Notes: a model not told the origin generated them from the letters alone. Counted from the stretch's first letter, positions 7,660-17,904 are shown. The stretch: DNA of 64,000 nt from an uncultured Lachnospiraceae bacterium (GCA_937891165.1 CALAEX010000129.1:62001-126000), one strand, 5' to 3'. Translations and numbers: made by a program.

Positions 7660-9081
7660 ATGGCTACAACAACTAGACATCATATTGAAATGACCCGTTT
7701 AGATTCTAGCGGGAATCAGTATATCCTTTACCCTAAGAACACCTTAGACGATGTTTACACATCCTCAGGTGGAGTTAGTATTAAAGGAAAGGTTAATTTT
7801 TATGGTACATGTGGTACAGCAGCTGATACAGCGGCTAAAACAGCATCTATTACAGGATTTTCACTTGTAAATCAGGCACATGTATCTATCGTATTTACAA
7901 ATGGTATTTCCGTAGCAAGTGCTACTTTAAATATCAACTCAACTGGAGCAAAACCAATTTTCTTTAACGGTGCAGCACTTAAGGCTAACATGATTAGAGC
8001 TAATGCTCGTGTTATTTTAGTATATGATGGAACCAACTACAACGTTATTTCCGGTGCCGCAGAAGCTCCTTACGTAACAAATGCAAACACAACTAAGGCA
8101 TATTTGTTAGGTACACCCACAACAGGTTCGCATATGCCTACAGCAGCACATTATGACTCTGGTGTATATTTAGATACAACCGCAGGTCAGTTAGTAGCAA
8201 CCAACTTTAAAGGTGGTGGTGCAAACCTTACAGCTTTAAATGCTTCTAATATTTCTAGTGGTACATTAGCCGCAGCAAGACTTGCTACATCTGGTGCAAC
8301 CGCTGGTACTTATGGACCAAGTGCAAATGCAACTGCAACTCATGGTGGCACAGTTACTGTACCTAAAGTAACAGTAGACACTTATGGTCGTGTAACTGGT
8401 ATTTCTAATATTACAATTACATTACCAGGTTCAGGAAACACAGATACTAAAGTAACTAATACTTTAGCAAATACATCTAAAGCATATGTTACAGGTACAA
8501 CAAACAGTGCAACAAACACTGGTACACAGGTATTTGACAACAAGGTATACCTTGGAACAACAAATGGTTACTTACACGCAGTAAGATTCTGTTTTAATAA
8601 CAGTACATCAACTTACATCGATTCTAGTAATTATACTGGGAAAGCAGCTACAGTTAAAGCGTTAACAGGCTTACTTCAGGATAATTGTACTGGTAGCGGA
8701 GTAACTACTAAGGCACTTACTGCAAATCAGGGTGCAGTATTGCAAAATCAGATTACTACATTAAATAGTAAAGTGGATGATATGGAGGGAAGTATGTTGA
8801 CAGGTGTGCCAAAAGTAATAGATTTAATAGGAAATGTATCGATCAACGTATCATACACAGGTACAGGTAAAGTTACATTCACATTACCATCAGGTTATAC
8901 TTATTTTGGAGCGGGAGTATCATCAGCAACACTTTCTGGAAATTATGCCGGTGGTATAAAAGGTGACTTCGTTATCACATTTGATAATAATAAAACTATT
9001 ACACTGAATGTGACAGTTGCTGGTAATTATGGTAATACTACTATTACTGGCACAATAGGTTTAAAAGTATTTGTAATGTAG
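7660..9081 (+). CDS. Tail fibre / receptor-binding protein
   Basis: AAAGGAGG precedes the ATG. The 473-residue product is rich in Thr, Gly, Ala, Ser and Asn. It has the typical fibre segments GGANLTALNASNISSGTLAA and VTVDTYGRVTGISNITITLP, then a short coiled coil (LTANQGAVLQNQITTLNSK near 355-373) and a beta-rich C-terminal domain that would be the receptor-binding tip. A VPKVTVDTYGRVTGIS-type repeat is shared with the fibre at 39229-42312. It runs against the surrounding minus-strand genes and is followed by two hairpins. The fibre assignment rests on composition and repeats; receptor unknown. Confidence 0.75.
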   Translation: MATTTRHHIEMTRLDSSGNQYILYPKNTLDDVYTSSGGVSIKGKVNFYGTCGTAADTAAKTASITGFSLVNQAHVSIVFTNGISVASATLNINSTGAKPIFFNGAALKANMIRANARVILVYDGTNYNVISGAAEAPYVTNANTTKAYLLGTPTTGSHMPTAAHYDSGVYLDTTAGQLVATNFKGGGANLTALNASNISSGTLAAARLATSGATAGTYGPSANATATHGGTVTVPKVTVDTYGRVTGISNITITLPGSGNTDTKVTNTLANTSKAYVTGTTNSATNTGTQVFDNKVYLGTTNGYLHAVRFCFNNSTSTYIDSSNYTGKAATVKALTGLLQDNCTGSGVTTKALTANQGAVLQNQITTLNSKVDDMEGSMLTGVPKVIDLIGNVSINVSYTGTGKVTFTLPSGYTYFGAGVSSATLSGNYAGGIKGDFVITFDNNKTITLNVTVAGNYGNTTITGTIGLKVFVM

Positions 9082-9106
9082 GGTATGAATATTTTGTATA
9101 TAAAAA

Positions 9107-9137
9107 ATAAGAGGATGGTTAGTTCCATACCTCTTAT
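9107..9137 (+). terminator. Terminator-like hairpin after fibre gene
   Basis: A 12-bp stem with a single bulge (ATAAGAGG-ATGG with CCAT-a-CCTCTTAT) lies 25 bases after the fibre stop. Confidence 0.55.
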
Positions 9138-9175
9138 ATAAATATTTCAGTGCCCAAATTATGGAATCTCTTTTG

Positions 9176-9322
9176 TTATAGTAGGTGGGATGATGTATGA
9201 ACATCATCCCACCATTTTCTTGTTCTTTTCACTTCATGCGCTTCAATATAAGCTTTTTCATAAGCCCTATATCGTTCAGCATGTTTCTTAAGTTCTTCGA
9301 ATGTCATTTTTCTTTTCTTCAT
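9176..9322 (-). CDS. Small basic hypothetical protein, 48 aa
   Basis: The ATG at 9322 follows AGGGGGTGA, a strong site. The product begins MKKRKMTFEELKKHAERY and is helical and strongly basic. Its 3' end overlaps a perfect 13-bp hairpin (9184-9213) that probably acts as a terminator for the opposing fibre gene. It starts only 13 bases after the stop of the 9335-10570 gene and is probably co-transcribed with it. Function unknown. Confidence 0.65.
   Translation of the reverse strand: MKKRKMTFEELKKHAERYRAYEKAYIEAHEVKRTRKWWDDVHTSSHLL
9184..9213. terminator. Perfect 13-bp hairpin within the small gene
   Basis: GGTGGGATGATGT pairs with ACATCATCCCACC around a 4-base loop and is followed on the plus strand by a T-rich stretch. 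It serves the plus-strand fibre transcript while also coding for the end of the 48-residue protein. Confidence 0.7.
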
Positions 9323-9334
9323 TAAAATCACCCC

Positions 9335-10570
9335 CTAAACTAAATATTCTTTTCCTCTAAATGGTTTATCTTTATTTCTATTGTATGGATTAACATAAAT
9401 AGTTTTTCCATTTTTATAATGTCTGAAATGCCCAACCACAGAATACTGATAGTTACACTTCTTTCTAAAATGGATTTTTACCCTTTTAAAACTTTCCCGT
9501 TTCATAACCATCTTAATACCAGATTTCAAATTGATTACTTTATTCCCATCTTTAGAAGATTCTTTATATTCTCGTGATTTTGCAGTTGTTATCAATTCTG
9601 ATTGTTTAGAATCTTCCTCGATATCTGAAGCAGAATTTTCTTTCTGTAATCTACGAAATTCTTCTCTTCGTTCTTTTTCTTCAATCATTTCAATACTTGC
9701 TCTATAGATAATGCAAAGAGCATAGAATAATTGAATTGTGTGTTCACAAATATCATCAGCCATAAAAGTTCTCAATGGGTGTCTGTGATATTTAGCGTAT
9801 TCATCTGCAACGATAGATGCATTCTCGAGAGATAACATACTTGCAGATTCACCATCATATACACAAATAACATTCACAGCATCTTCCATTGAAGATGTTA
9901 AATTTAATACAAAATAACCATCATCAGATTCTCCAAATATCTTCTTCCAATGAATTTTATCAATATCCACCAAAAATACAAATGGTGATGTTGCGTATCC
10001 ACTATGTTTTAAAAATGTATGGAACTGAAAGAAGAATACATTTCTATCTCTATCATAGAAGTTGTCTCTTTTGATAGATATGTAAATAGAGCCATTATGT
10101 CTTTCATACCCAGTGTCAATATTTCCAATTTTTACTGTAAATTCATCCATAAAGATTTTAAATGGAATTTTATCCATATATTTATCAAGCATCTCTTTCT
10201 GATTTAAAAGCTCGATAAGCTCTGAATAATTTCTATATGTGATTCGGTCTTTCTTTTTCACCTCCGAAAATTTCATCATTGGGTTGATATCAAACCCTTC
10301 TATATGACTATCAGATTTATCAATGGTGAAATATTTTTCATATCCTTTTATTGATACAAATTTGAACAGTTGATCCATAAGGTCAATATCATCAGCGATT
10401 ACCTGTTGTCTTACAACATCAGTCATGTCATCTAAAGCTTTCTTAGGATTTAAACCTATTTTAGTTGCTTGCACTTTCTTCTCTCTAAAATCGTAATCCA
10501 ATCTCATCGGTCTTGGTTTCATAAAAACATGCAATTTACTGTTGCCTTTTTGTTTGTGTCTTTTTCTCAT
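9335..10570 (-). CDS. Hypothetical phage protein, 411 aa
   Basis: I chose the start MRKRHKQKGNSK (10570) because AGGGAGG lies just upstream; the frame is open to 10609. The protein is charged, with a basic N-terminus, a central alpha/beta part and a helical Glu/Lys stretch (EMIEEKERREEFRRLQKE, near 300-320) followed by a basic C-terminal domain. No catalytic motif was recognised. It is divergent from the RNA polymerase beta gene, and the two share a promoter region of about 120 bases containing a TATTAT box in the minus direction. Confidence 0.8.
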   Translation of the reverse strand: MRKRHKQKGNSKLHVFMKPRPMRLDYDFREKKVQATKIGLNPKKALDDMTDVVRQQVIADDIDLMDQLFKFVSIKGYEKYFTIDKSDSHIEGFDINPMMKFSEVKKKDRITYRNYSELIELLNQKEMLDKYMDKIPFKIFMDEFTVKIGNIDTGYERHNGSIYISIKRDNFYDRDRNVFFFQFHTFLKHSGYATSPFVFLVDIDKIHWKKIFGESDDGYFVLNLTSSMEDAVNVICVYDGESASMLSLENASIVADEYAKYHRHPLRTFMADDICEHTIQLFYALCIIYRASIEMIEEKERREEFRRLQKENSASDIEEDSKQSELITTAKSREYKESSKDGNKVINLKSGIKMVMKRESFKRVKIHFRKKCNYQYSVVGHFRHYKNGKTIYVNPYNRNKDKPFRGKEYLV

Positions 10571-10689
10571 CAACACGTACCTCCCTAGTATTAAATTTTC
10601 TATATTCAATTTTATTCAATATAATAATATATCATCATAATTCCTGAAAATATACCCTGAAAACATTTTTGTAACTAGACAGAAAGTAG

Positions 10690-13600
10690 GTGAATAACGT
10701 GATTTATCCTATAGACGTTCCCGAGCTTTCTCTATTTACCAGAAAAATATATCTCCCAAAAGGAGATAAAGTAGGTAGGGGGAACTTGGTTTTTCTATAT
10801 ACAAAATCAGTGAAAGATACTATTTCTGAAATTAATAGTAATGAGAACTATACTCCTATAAGTAATTACACTCATTACTTTTATAATTTCACGTACTCTG
10901 GTACTTTAAAAGGAAAAAGATTCTTCATTAGAGATACCAGTAAACAAAGTATCTATGAAAAAGTGAAAAAAGAAACAAATCTCACTACTGTCCCAGTAGT
11001 TACCTTAAACGGTTTTGATAGAAACTGTTACTTTGAGATGTCGAAGTATTTACAAATCTATCATGAAATTACAGATAAATTTGACCCTAGATCTAGGGTG
11101 ATGTTATTCTGGGCTTATTTCAATCAGATTATTTCTACCGAATACTTAACAGAGTATAAGGATAAATATATCATTATTAATGCAGAGAAATATGCTAATG
11201 CATTTGATGGTAAGTTAACTGAGAATTTAAGTAATCCGCTGTATATGATTTATTATACACTTCTTAAATACCCAGAAAACTGTGCTTCTTTTGACCATGA
11301 TATTTATATCTATAACGGGATTAAATCTATTAAAATTAACCCATCCCATATCAGAATCAAAGGAAAGGGTACTGGAGATTATGAAGATGCAAGTAGAGTT
11401 GCTACTAAATTTAAAACTCTTCTTACAAGATTACTTCCTAATAAAGCCAATAGTATTGAAAACTCATCTGATGAAAAAACTTTAGATAAGGAAGAAACTG
11501 CAGCAGTAGTAGCAAATAACTTAATCGAACAGTTTAACTTTACAGGGGATAAAGAAAAAGTATTAACAGACTCTGACATACCTTCCATTCTTGATCCTGG
11601 AGAAAAGAAAGTTGATAGTGGTGATACTATCGATAATGCGATTAAGAATAAAGCTAAGAAAGCTTCCGAAGTTACAACAAATGCAGAAGAAGCTGAGAAG
11701 TTAGTAAAGGAAGAAATTGAAAAAGATAAAAAACTTTTGGAAGATATGTACTCTAAAGCTATCGAAAGTAATAAACCAGTATCTTCTGCTAGCTCCGCTA
11801 GAGATAAAAAGATTCGTGAAGAACAAGGTTCTATTACTGTGAAAGGCGTTACCATAGACAAACTTAGAAAAGTTCAGAGTACACATATGCCTATTCCAAC
11901 TACAGATGTTTCAAAGGTATTAAATACAACCAATGAAAATATGAAGAATATCAAATATGCTAACTTTGATAAGGTATATGAACAAAATATCATGTCAAAA
12001 GATATTGTGAATTCGTTCACATCTTTAAATGATAAATCTATTGGTCTCACAATCATAAAATATGAAGTGAAAGATACTTCTGATGAGTTAAATTATAAAG
12101 AAACTCACACTGTAGTTTTAGAAGATGTGAATAGACAACGTCATACAATCAGTGTCGATATTCCTAAATTTATCGACGATAGATTTATGTGGATTGGTGG
12201 GGCTAAGAAACTGATTTTAAATCAGCAGTTCTTATATCCAGTAGTCAAATCTGGTCCTGACAAGGTTCAGATTGTTACCAACTACAATAAGATGTTTATC
12301 GAACGTTTTGGTACAAAATCTATCACATCATTAGAACGACTTAAAAAATTAATTTCCATCGAATCTGATGTTTGCGAATTTTTTACTATAGGTTATGCAT
12401 TTAAGTTAAATGCTGACTATATCACTACAGTAGAATATGATGAACTTAGTAAACAATTTATAAAATTTGAAACTGATACTTGTGAGTTATTTTTCAATCA
12501 GGAAGAAGCTACAAAAGTAGCTGATGAAAAAGGTGTTCATATTGGAGAAAATGATATTTTCATCGGTTTTAGAAATAAAAAACCTATTCTAATTGATACT
12601 GATACACAAAAAACATCTGATGGTGAATCTATTTCAGATATCATTTTAAATGAATTACCGGAAGAATATCGCAAGAGATTCGAATCTATTAAAGCTCCAA
12701 AGAGACTTATGTATTCCGCTGCTACGACAATGGAACAGAAAGTATCTTTGGGATTATTAATGGGATTCTGGGAAGGTTTAGGTTCTGTAATGAAAGAACT
12801 TAAACTCAATTACAGATTAGAAAAATCTGTACCAAGAGCATTGAAATCCAATGAATCATATTTACAGTTTAAAGACTGTGTATTGGTTTATGAAGAAAAT
12901 GTGGCTCAATCATTAGTTATGAATGGTATTCGATTAATCGAAACTAAAGAATATGAATTAGCACAAATGGAATCAAAAGAACCTTATATGGATTACTTAG
13001 TTAAGGTATATGGTAAGCGAAATATTGCGAATGCATTGATGAATACTTATGAGTTTACTATCGACCCTATCACAAAAGAAATTCTAGAAGACTTGAATCT
13101 TCCAACTACTTTGGTTCCACTTTGTATTTATGCAAATGCATTACTTGCCGATTCACAGTTTACTCATGACTATAATCAGAAACTTTGTAGAACTAGAAGA
13201 GCGGAAATTATTCCTGCAATTCTTTATGATTCTATTGCTAAAAATTATATCCAGTACAAGAATTCCAATGGTAAGAAGAAATTATCTATTCCGAGAGATA
13301 TCGTAATTAAAAAATTACTCGCCTTACCTACAGTAGAAGAATATTCTACATTGAATCCGGTATTGGAACTTGAAAGAACTCATACAACCATGTATAAAGG
13401 TTGGAGAGGGATTAATGAAGACAGATCATATACTCAGGATAAACGAGTTTATGATGATTCCATGGTTGGTATCATGGGGCTTACAACATCTCCTGATGGT
13501 TCTGTAGGTGTGCAAAAAACTCTTACTTTAGAACCAAGGATCACAACAGGACGAGGATATTTAATCAATGGAGAAGAAAGAGATGGTCTTAAAGACGTTA

Positions 13601-14640
13601 ATTTATTTTCCCCTGGAGAAATGCTCGTACCATTAGCACTAACACAGGATGATCCGACAAGATCTGGGCACTGTATAAAACAGAGCAAACATATGATACC
13701 TGTAAAACACTCTTCTCCAGTACTTATCTCTAATGGTGCGGAAGAAGCTGTTAGATTTAGCCTATCTTCTGATTTCGTTATCAATGCAGAAGAAGATGGT
13801 GAAGTTGTAGAGGTAAACAAAGAATTAGGTCTTGTTATCTGCAAATATAAGAGTGGTAAATGCAGAGCAATTAATACAAAACCAGCAATCCAAAAAAATG
13901 GTGGTGGCGGTTTCTATCTTGCAAATGAATTAACTCATAACTTAAAAGTTGGAGATAAATTCAAGAAACATGAAATGCTTGCATGGCATAAAGATTTCTT
14001 TACCACAAATATGTATAATGGTGGAAGACTTAATATGGGTACAATGGCAAAAATTGCAGTACTCTCAACGTACAATACTTATCAGGACTCTACTGTAATT
14101 ACTGAAAAGTTAGCAGAAGAGATGGCTACGGAAATGGTATTTAATAAGCAAGTAGTAATTGGGAAAAATTCTACTGTAGATTATATCGCTTCTGTAGGAG
14201 ATAAGATTGATGTAGGAACATCCCTTATTCAGTTCGATACTTCTTTTGAAGATGATGAATTGAATAAATTACTCAATACGTTATCTGATGAATTAAAAGA
14301 GGGAGTTATTGAGAATAGTAGAAATAATATTCAATCTAAAATTGCTGGTACTATTGTAGATATTAAAATGTATTCTACAGTAGAATTATCAGAACTTAGC
14401 GATTCCCTTCAGAAAATCTTTAGAAAGTATTATTCTAAAATTAATGAAAGAAAGAAGGTGCTTACCAAATACGATGAAAATGATTCTATCGTTAAATGTG
14501 GTATGTTATTTACAGAAACTACAGGGAAAGTATCTCCTAATAAATATGGTGTCTTAAAAGGACAAAAGATTGAAGACGGTGTATTAATCGAGTTTTATGT
14601 AAAACACGAAGAATATCTTGAAATCGGTTCTAAAGTGGCT
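10690..14640 (+). CDS. rpoB-like: DNA-directed RNA polymerase beta subunit, exon 1
   Basis: Exon 1 encodes residues 1-1317 of a 1627-residue spliced beta subunit. About 430 residues of poorly conserved N-terminus include a charged, low-complexity linker near 255-380. The beta protrusion motif follows (IPKFIDDRFMWIGGAKKLIL near 491-510, cognate to IING-ERVIVSQ). TQDDPTRSGHCIKQSKHMIP near 985 corresponds to the bacterial DDANRALMGANMQRQAVP. The exon ends at GSKVA, where K equals E. coli Lys1065. It starts at GTG 10690, or GTG 10699, which is better spaced from AGTAGGTG. Unlike phiKZ-type phages, the N and C halves are fused. The TAA at 14641 lies in an intron, so the gene is not truncated. Confidence 0.92.
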
Positions 14641-14848
14641 TAACAAAATAGGTCACTATAAACCTCTCTAATTGCTGGGAACTCTTTAAATAGACAATCA
14701 GCAGCGAAGACTCTTATAAAGAGTAACGTTCAACGACTATCGAACAGGATTTAATTATCACTTAGTAGAGTAGGAGAAATCCGAAACGGGAGGCAGTTAT
14801 TATACTGAAGATATAGTCTGGCTATTATAGTAATATAGTAGGTTACCG
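14641..14848 (+). ncRNA. Group I intron in the RNA polymerase beta gene (208 nt)
   Basis: The four conserved elements P, Q, R and S are all present. P1 pairs exon AGTGGCT with intron GGTCACT, with the U-G wobble at the splice site. The intron starts TAACAAAATAGG and ends in G. A 3' site at 14848 restores KVAYFTGLK, in which the two lysines are eight residues apart exactly as in bacterial KMAGRHGNK. The alternative G at 14842 would insert two extra residues. No endonuclease is encoded. Confidence 0.9.
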
Positions 14849-15781
14849 TACTTTACAGGACTTAAGGCAACAATCGGAGAAGTAATTCCAAAAGGATATG
14901 AGCCTTATTCTGAATTTAGAAAAGATGAAGAGGTTAGTTCATTTATTGCATCTAACTCAATCTTAAAACGTATGACACCAAGTATTCTTTTGACTTCTTT
15001 AGGAAATAAATGCATCGTAGAATTAAAACGTTCTTTAAAGGTTATTTTTGATTCTGTTAAAAATGATGAAGAAGCGAAAAAGAAAATGACAGATTTGATT
15101 TATAAGTTCTTCATGGCTTTTGATAAAACAGGAACCAATGTAAAGAAATATAAAGCAATCTTTGAACCTTTATCTCCAACAGCATTTAGAAAGTGGTTTA
15201 AAGGATTCTTCATGAATGAAGACGCTTATCTTATTTTAGATATCGTCGACTATGAAAGAACTATCACTTTCGATGATATTGAAAGAGCTGCAAAGGTTAT
15301 CAAAATTCCATTATTTGAATATGTATACTTACCACACGTTACTATGGATGGTAAAGTAGTAAGGACTCGTGAAGAAGTTCCGGTTGGATATATACATTTG
15401 AAGAGGACCCAGCAAACAGTAATGAAGAAGAATGGATTATCCACAAGTGCAGATATCCGTTCTCCGCTTACAGGACAAGTTACAGGGGCTGATAAGAATG
15501 GTAGAGAATCCGACCTTGAAAATATCATGATGGTTGCTCTTGGTATGGAAAACTGTTTGAAAGAATTAAATGGTCCTAGAGCAGATGATATGGTTGCTAA
15601 GAGAGAAATGCTTGCAGATATTGCTAAACAGGGTTATGTTAAGTTTTCTGATTTAACTTATGATGTTGGTAATAAAGCAACTCTCAATACGGTAAATACA
15701 TATTTCTTAGGCATGGGTCTTAAAACAGACTTAGTCACAAAAGGTAATATGCTTAAATCAACTCTTAGAAAAGAGTTATAA
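14849..15781 (+). CDS. rpoB-like: DNA-directed RNA polymerase beta subunit, exon 2 (C-terminal)
   Basis: This exon encodes the last 310 residues. YFTGLKATIGEV completes the active-site region, with Lys cognate to E. coli Lys1073. SILKRMTPSILLTSLG matches bacterial GVPSRMNIGQILETHLG. VPVGYIHLKRTQ and the later LTGQVTGADKNGRESDLENI match PVTVGYMYMLKLNH and the switch/clamp C-terminus. The first Met (14972) is internal and has no ribosome binding site, so this is an exon. A perfect hairpin terminator follows. Confidence 0.9.
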   Translation, partial: YFTGLKATIGEVIPKGYEPYSEFRKDEEVSSFIASNSILKRMTPSILLTSLGNKCIVELKRSLKVIFDSVKNDEEAKKKMTDLIYKFFMAFDKTGTNVKKYKAIFEPLSPTAFRKWFKGFFMNEDAYLILDIVDYERTITFDDIERAAKVIKIPLFEYVYLPHVTMDGKVVRTREEVPVGYIHLKRTQQTVMKKNGLSTSADIRSPLTGQVTGADKNGRESDLENIMMVALGMENCLKELNGPRADDMVAKREMLADIAKQGYVKFSDLTYDVGNKATLNTVNTYFLGMGLKTDLVTKGNMLKSTLRKEL

Positions 15782-15782
15782 A

Positions 15783-15814
15783 ATAGAAGGAGTGATAAAA
15801 ATCACTCCTTCTAT
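15783..15814. terminator. Bidirectional terminator
   Basis: A perfect 14-bp stem ATAGAAGGAGTGAT with ATCACTCCTTCTAT lies between the convergent beta gene and the coiled-coil gene ending at 15819. Confidence 0.85.
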
Positions 15815-15818
15815 ACTT

Positions 15819-16058
15819 TTAGAAAAATCCAGAACCTGATCGTAAAGTTAATTTTTCAACTTGTTTCTCTAACGTTTCTATACGTTTCTTAAGTTTTTCA
15901 TTCTCTTCTTTTAATATTTCAAAATTATCCATAATTGGATGTTTCTTTTGTTCATGTATTGATCTGTCTACATAATATAAAACACGCCATTTCTTATCAT
16001 CAGAATTGTTTGCATTTTCATCTATCTGTAATGTAAGAAAACTATCGGGTTTATTCAT
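15819..16058 (-). CDS. Small coiled-coil protein, 79 aa
   Basis: The ATG overlaps the stop of the preceding 16055-16348 gene (ATGA junction), suggesting translational coupling. The N-terminal half is soluble. The C-terminal half is a clear heptad coiled coil (ILKEENEKLKKRIETLEKQV), ending SGSGFF. Function unknown. The pair of short coiled-coil proteins may interact with each other. Confidence 0.75.
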   Translation of the reverse strand: MNKPDSFLTLQIDENANNSDDKKWRVLYYVDRSIHEQKKHPIMDNFEILKEENEKLKKRIETLEKQVEKLTLRSGSGFF

Positions 16059-16348
16059 TTACCTTCACCCACTTCCCATTCTTTGCATAAAGAATTTCGC
16101 ATTTGTAAGCTTCTGCCTTTCAATTTATCGATATCCTCTTGTATCGACTTAGTGGTATCGACAAAATTATTAGCAAGTTCTTTCACACATCTTGTTAATT
16201 CTGTCATTGTTTTAGACATCATAACCATAGTCTCAGCAATATTGTTTAATGACTCTTGAACTTCTTGTAATTCTTTATAGGTTGCAAGTCTAGTTCCATA
16301 TTTATCAGTAATCATAAACAGGTGTTTTTCTTTTTCCGTATTATCCAT
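16055..16348 (-). CDS. Small coiled-coil protein, 97 aa
   Basis: The frame is open to 16564, but the start MDNTEKEKHLF (16348) follows GAAAGGAA. The longer version would overlap the divergent gene at 16470, so the short form is preferred. It has a long amphipathic helix with a Met/Thr-rich core (ETMVMMSKTMTELTRCVKEL). It overlaps the next gene by four bases. Not recognised. Confidence 0.75.
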   Translation of the reverse strand: MDNTEKEKHLFMITDKYGTRLATYKELQEVQESLNNIAETMVMMSKTMTELTRCVKELANNFVDTTKSIQEDIDKLKGRSLQMRNSLCKEWEVGEGK

Positions 16349-16469
16349 TTTTGTAAATTCCTTTCTTAGAATAGTTAATAAATTATTAATAAAAACATTC
16401 ATTATTACTCTTCCACATATATTAATTGGAAACATTAAATTAATCAAAATAGAAAGAAGGACCCTGCCG

Positions 16470-17153
16470 ATGGACGCAATATTAGAACGTGCTGCAGAAG
16501 TTGTTGTCCAAAAGTTATCCGAATCGGATGCTGGTATTTTTCTTTTAATTATTATTTGCATCATTGTTCTATTATTCCCTGTTTGGAAAATTTTATTTGG
16601 AGAAATAAAAAATAAATACGATTCTTATAAGCAAACCATAGATCAGGATAGGAAAGATAGAATTGAAATGAAACAAAGTCTAGAAAAGATTGTGGACCAC
16701 CTACCAGAGTTAGATAATCAGGTAGGAATTTTATCAACAGAACTTCAAGAGTTCAAATCCCTTAAGCGTGACTTTATTGATGCATATAAAGAAGTTAAAG
16801 AAACGGTAGAAGATATTAGATGTGATCTCAAAACAATATCAGAAAAATCGGATGAAGCTGATAAACGTATCGTAGATAGTATTGGAGAACTTAGTACTGC
16901 TACGACTAAAATTGAGTCTGATATTGGTATTATCTTCGAAGGTGATAACAACGAGTTTAGATTATATCTAACACAACTTCATGCAGACCATATAAAAAAT
17001 AATAAACCAATGACAAGCGAAATAAGACAAAAATTACGTGTTCGTTTCGACAATTACTCAAGTCGAGGTGGCAATGGTTGGGCAAAAGATTTATATCTTG
17101 AACTCATGTCCTTACCAGTCGAATCATTTAGTTTTAAAGATGATTATATTTAA
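16470..17153 (+). CDS. Membrane-anchored coiled-coil protein, 227 aa
   Basis: GAAGGA lies before the ATG. After an amphipathic N-terminus there is one strong membrane segment (IFLLIIICIIVLLFPVWKIL, residues 24-43). About 110 residues of coiled coil follow (KQTIDQDRKDRIEMKQSLEK onward), then a C-terminal domain of about 75 residues. The topology suggests an anchored rod with a soluble head. It could be a membrane-remodelling, exclusion or lysis-related protein, but no family is recognised. A terminator follows immediately. Confidence 0.75.
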   Translation: MDAILERAAEVVVQKLSESDAGIFLLIIICIIVLLFPVWKILFGEIKNKYDSYKQTIDQDRKDRIEMKQSLEKIVDHLPELDNQVGILSTELQEFKSLKRDFIDAYKEVKETVEDIRCDLKTISEKSDEADKRIVDSIGELSTATTKIESDIGIIFEGDNNEFRLYLTQLHADHIKNNKPMTSEIRQKLRVRFDNYSSRGGNGWAKDLYLELMSLPVESFSFKDDYI

Positions 17154-17160
17154 AAAAGAA

Positions 17161-17190
17161 GACCTAGTGGATGATTCCACTAGGTCTTTT
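17161..17190 (+). terminator. Intrinsic terminator
   Basis: A perfect 10-bp stem GACCTAGTGG/CCACTAGGTC with loop ATGATT and a following TTTT ends the 16470-17153 transcript. Confidence 0.85.
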
Positions 17191-17191
17191 A

Positions 17192-17458
17192 TTATTTCTT
17201 TATAAGCTCACATCTATAGGAAGATGTTAAATGAACATCACCGTTTTTAAATGTAACTTGAAGTTGTTCACCATCTTCATAATCTGTCCATGACTTAATG
17301 TGACCTTCTTTTACTTCACCATTTGGTAAAGCAATAATAGCATAATTATATGCATAATTAAGGTCAATAAATTGTTTATTGCATCCGGTCAAACAAATAG
17401 CCATAATAATAGCTATAATAATAGATACTACTACATAAATTTTTGTTTTTGTTTTCAT
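17192..17458 (-). CDS. Small lipoprotein, 88 aa
   Basis: GGGAGGAG precedes the ATG. The product has a basic N-terminus (MKTKTK), a hydrophobic stretch and the lipobox CLTGC, so Cys25 would be lipidated and the remaining 64 residues exposed outside the membrane. It is the last gene of a minus-strand cluster of three small envelope proteins. Phage lipoproteins of this kind often act in superinfection exclusion; that role is only an inference here. Confidence 0.8.
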   Translation of the reverse strand: MKTKTKIYVVVSIIIAIIMAICLTGCNKQFIDLNYAYNYAIIALPNGEVKEGHIKSWTDYEDGEQLQVTFKNGDVHLTSSYRCELIKK

Positions 17459-17473
17459 CTTTTGTCTCCTCCC

Positions 17474-17725
17474 TTATTCAAAATGAATGATTCCATAAAA
17501 GTCTAAAATAGCACACACATATGGAATTAAATCTAATAATAAATTTGTAGATATATGAATTATTAAAATACATAATATATCTACAATTACACCAGTTCCA
17601 GTACCAAGAATATTATATTTTCTCTTTAATGATTCTGATATTTTTATCTGGTATAGCATATTCCCAAATAAACACCAAAACAAAGATACAATTACTGATG
17701 TTATAATATAACCAGTTTTCATCAT
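17474..17725 (-). CDS. Small membrane protein, 83 aa
   Basis: The start is assigned to ATG 17725 (MMKTGYIITS), behind GAAGAGACGT; an open frame extends further to 17779. There are two membrane segments (residues about 5-27 and 43-66) joined by a basic loop. It lies between the lipoprotein at 17192 and the 54-residue membrane protein at 17740. Function unknown. Confidence 0.65.
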   Translation of the reverse strand: MMKTGYIITSVIVSLFWCLFGNMLYQIKISESLKRKYNILGTGTGVIVDILCILIIHISTNLLLDLIPYVCAILDFYGIIHFE

Positions 17726-17739
17726 ACGTCTCTTCTTTC

Positions 17740-17904
17740 TTAATTTCCTATACAGTATTCTGTTGCTCCACACGTACAAATACCGTTCTTTGTATTTTCT
17801 CTAGCTTCTATTTCACTATGCATTAATACCATAATATAAATACATATAATAATGATATAAAACATAGCATTCAAAATATCTTTTGTATGTTTCTCCACGG
17901 TCAT
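17740..17904 (-). CDS. Very small membrane protein, 54 aa
   Basis: The ATG at 17904 overlaps the TGA of the gene at 17901-18230 (ATGA), so translation is probably coupled. The product MTVEKHTKDILNAMFYIIII has one membrane helix (about 14-29). A short outer or inner tail follows with CTC and a further Cys near the C-terminus. It fills the space between the neighbouring genes exactly, which supports it as a real gene. Confidence 0.6.
   Translation of the reverse strand: MTVEKHTKDILNAMFYIIIICIYIMVLMHSEIEARENTKNGICTCGATEYCIGN

Noticed and set aside
14641..14643. Stop codon ending the beta subunit at residue 1317, as if the gene were truncated or frameshifted
   Set aside because: The stop is inside a group I intron with all conserved elements, and the downstream frame continues the beta homology exactly.
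14972..15781. Independent gene starting at ATG 14972
   Set aside because: The frame is open upstream to the 3' splice site and encodes the conserved beta active-site motif; there is no ribosome binding site at the ATG.
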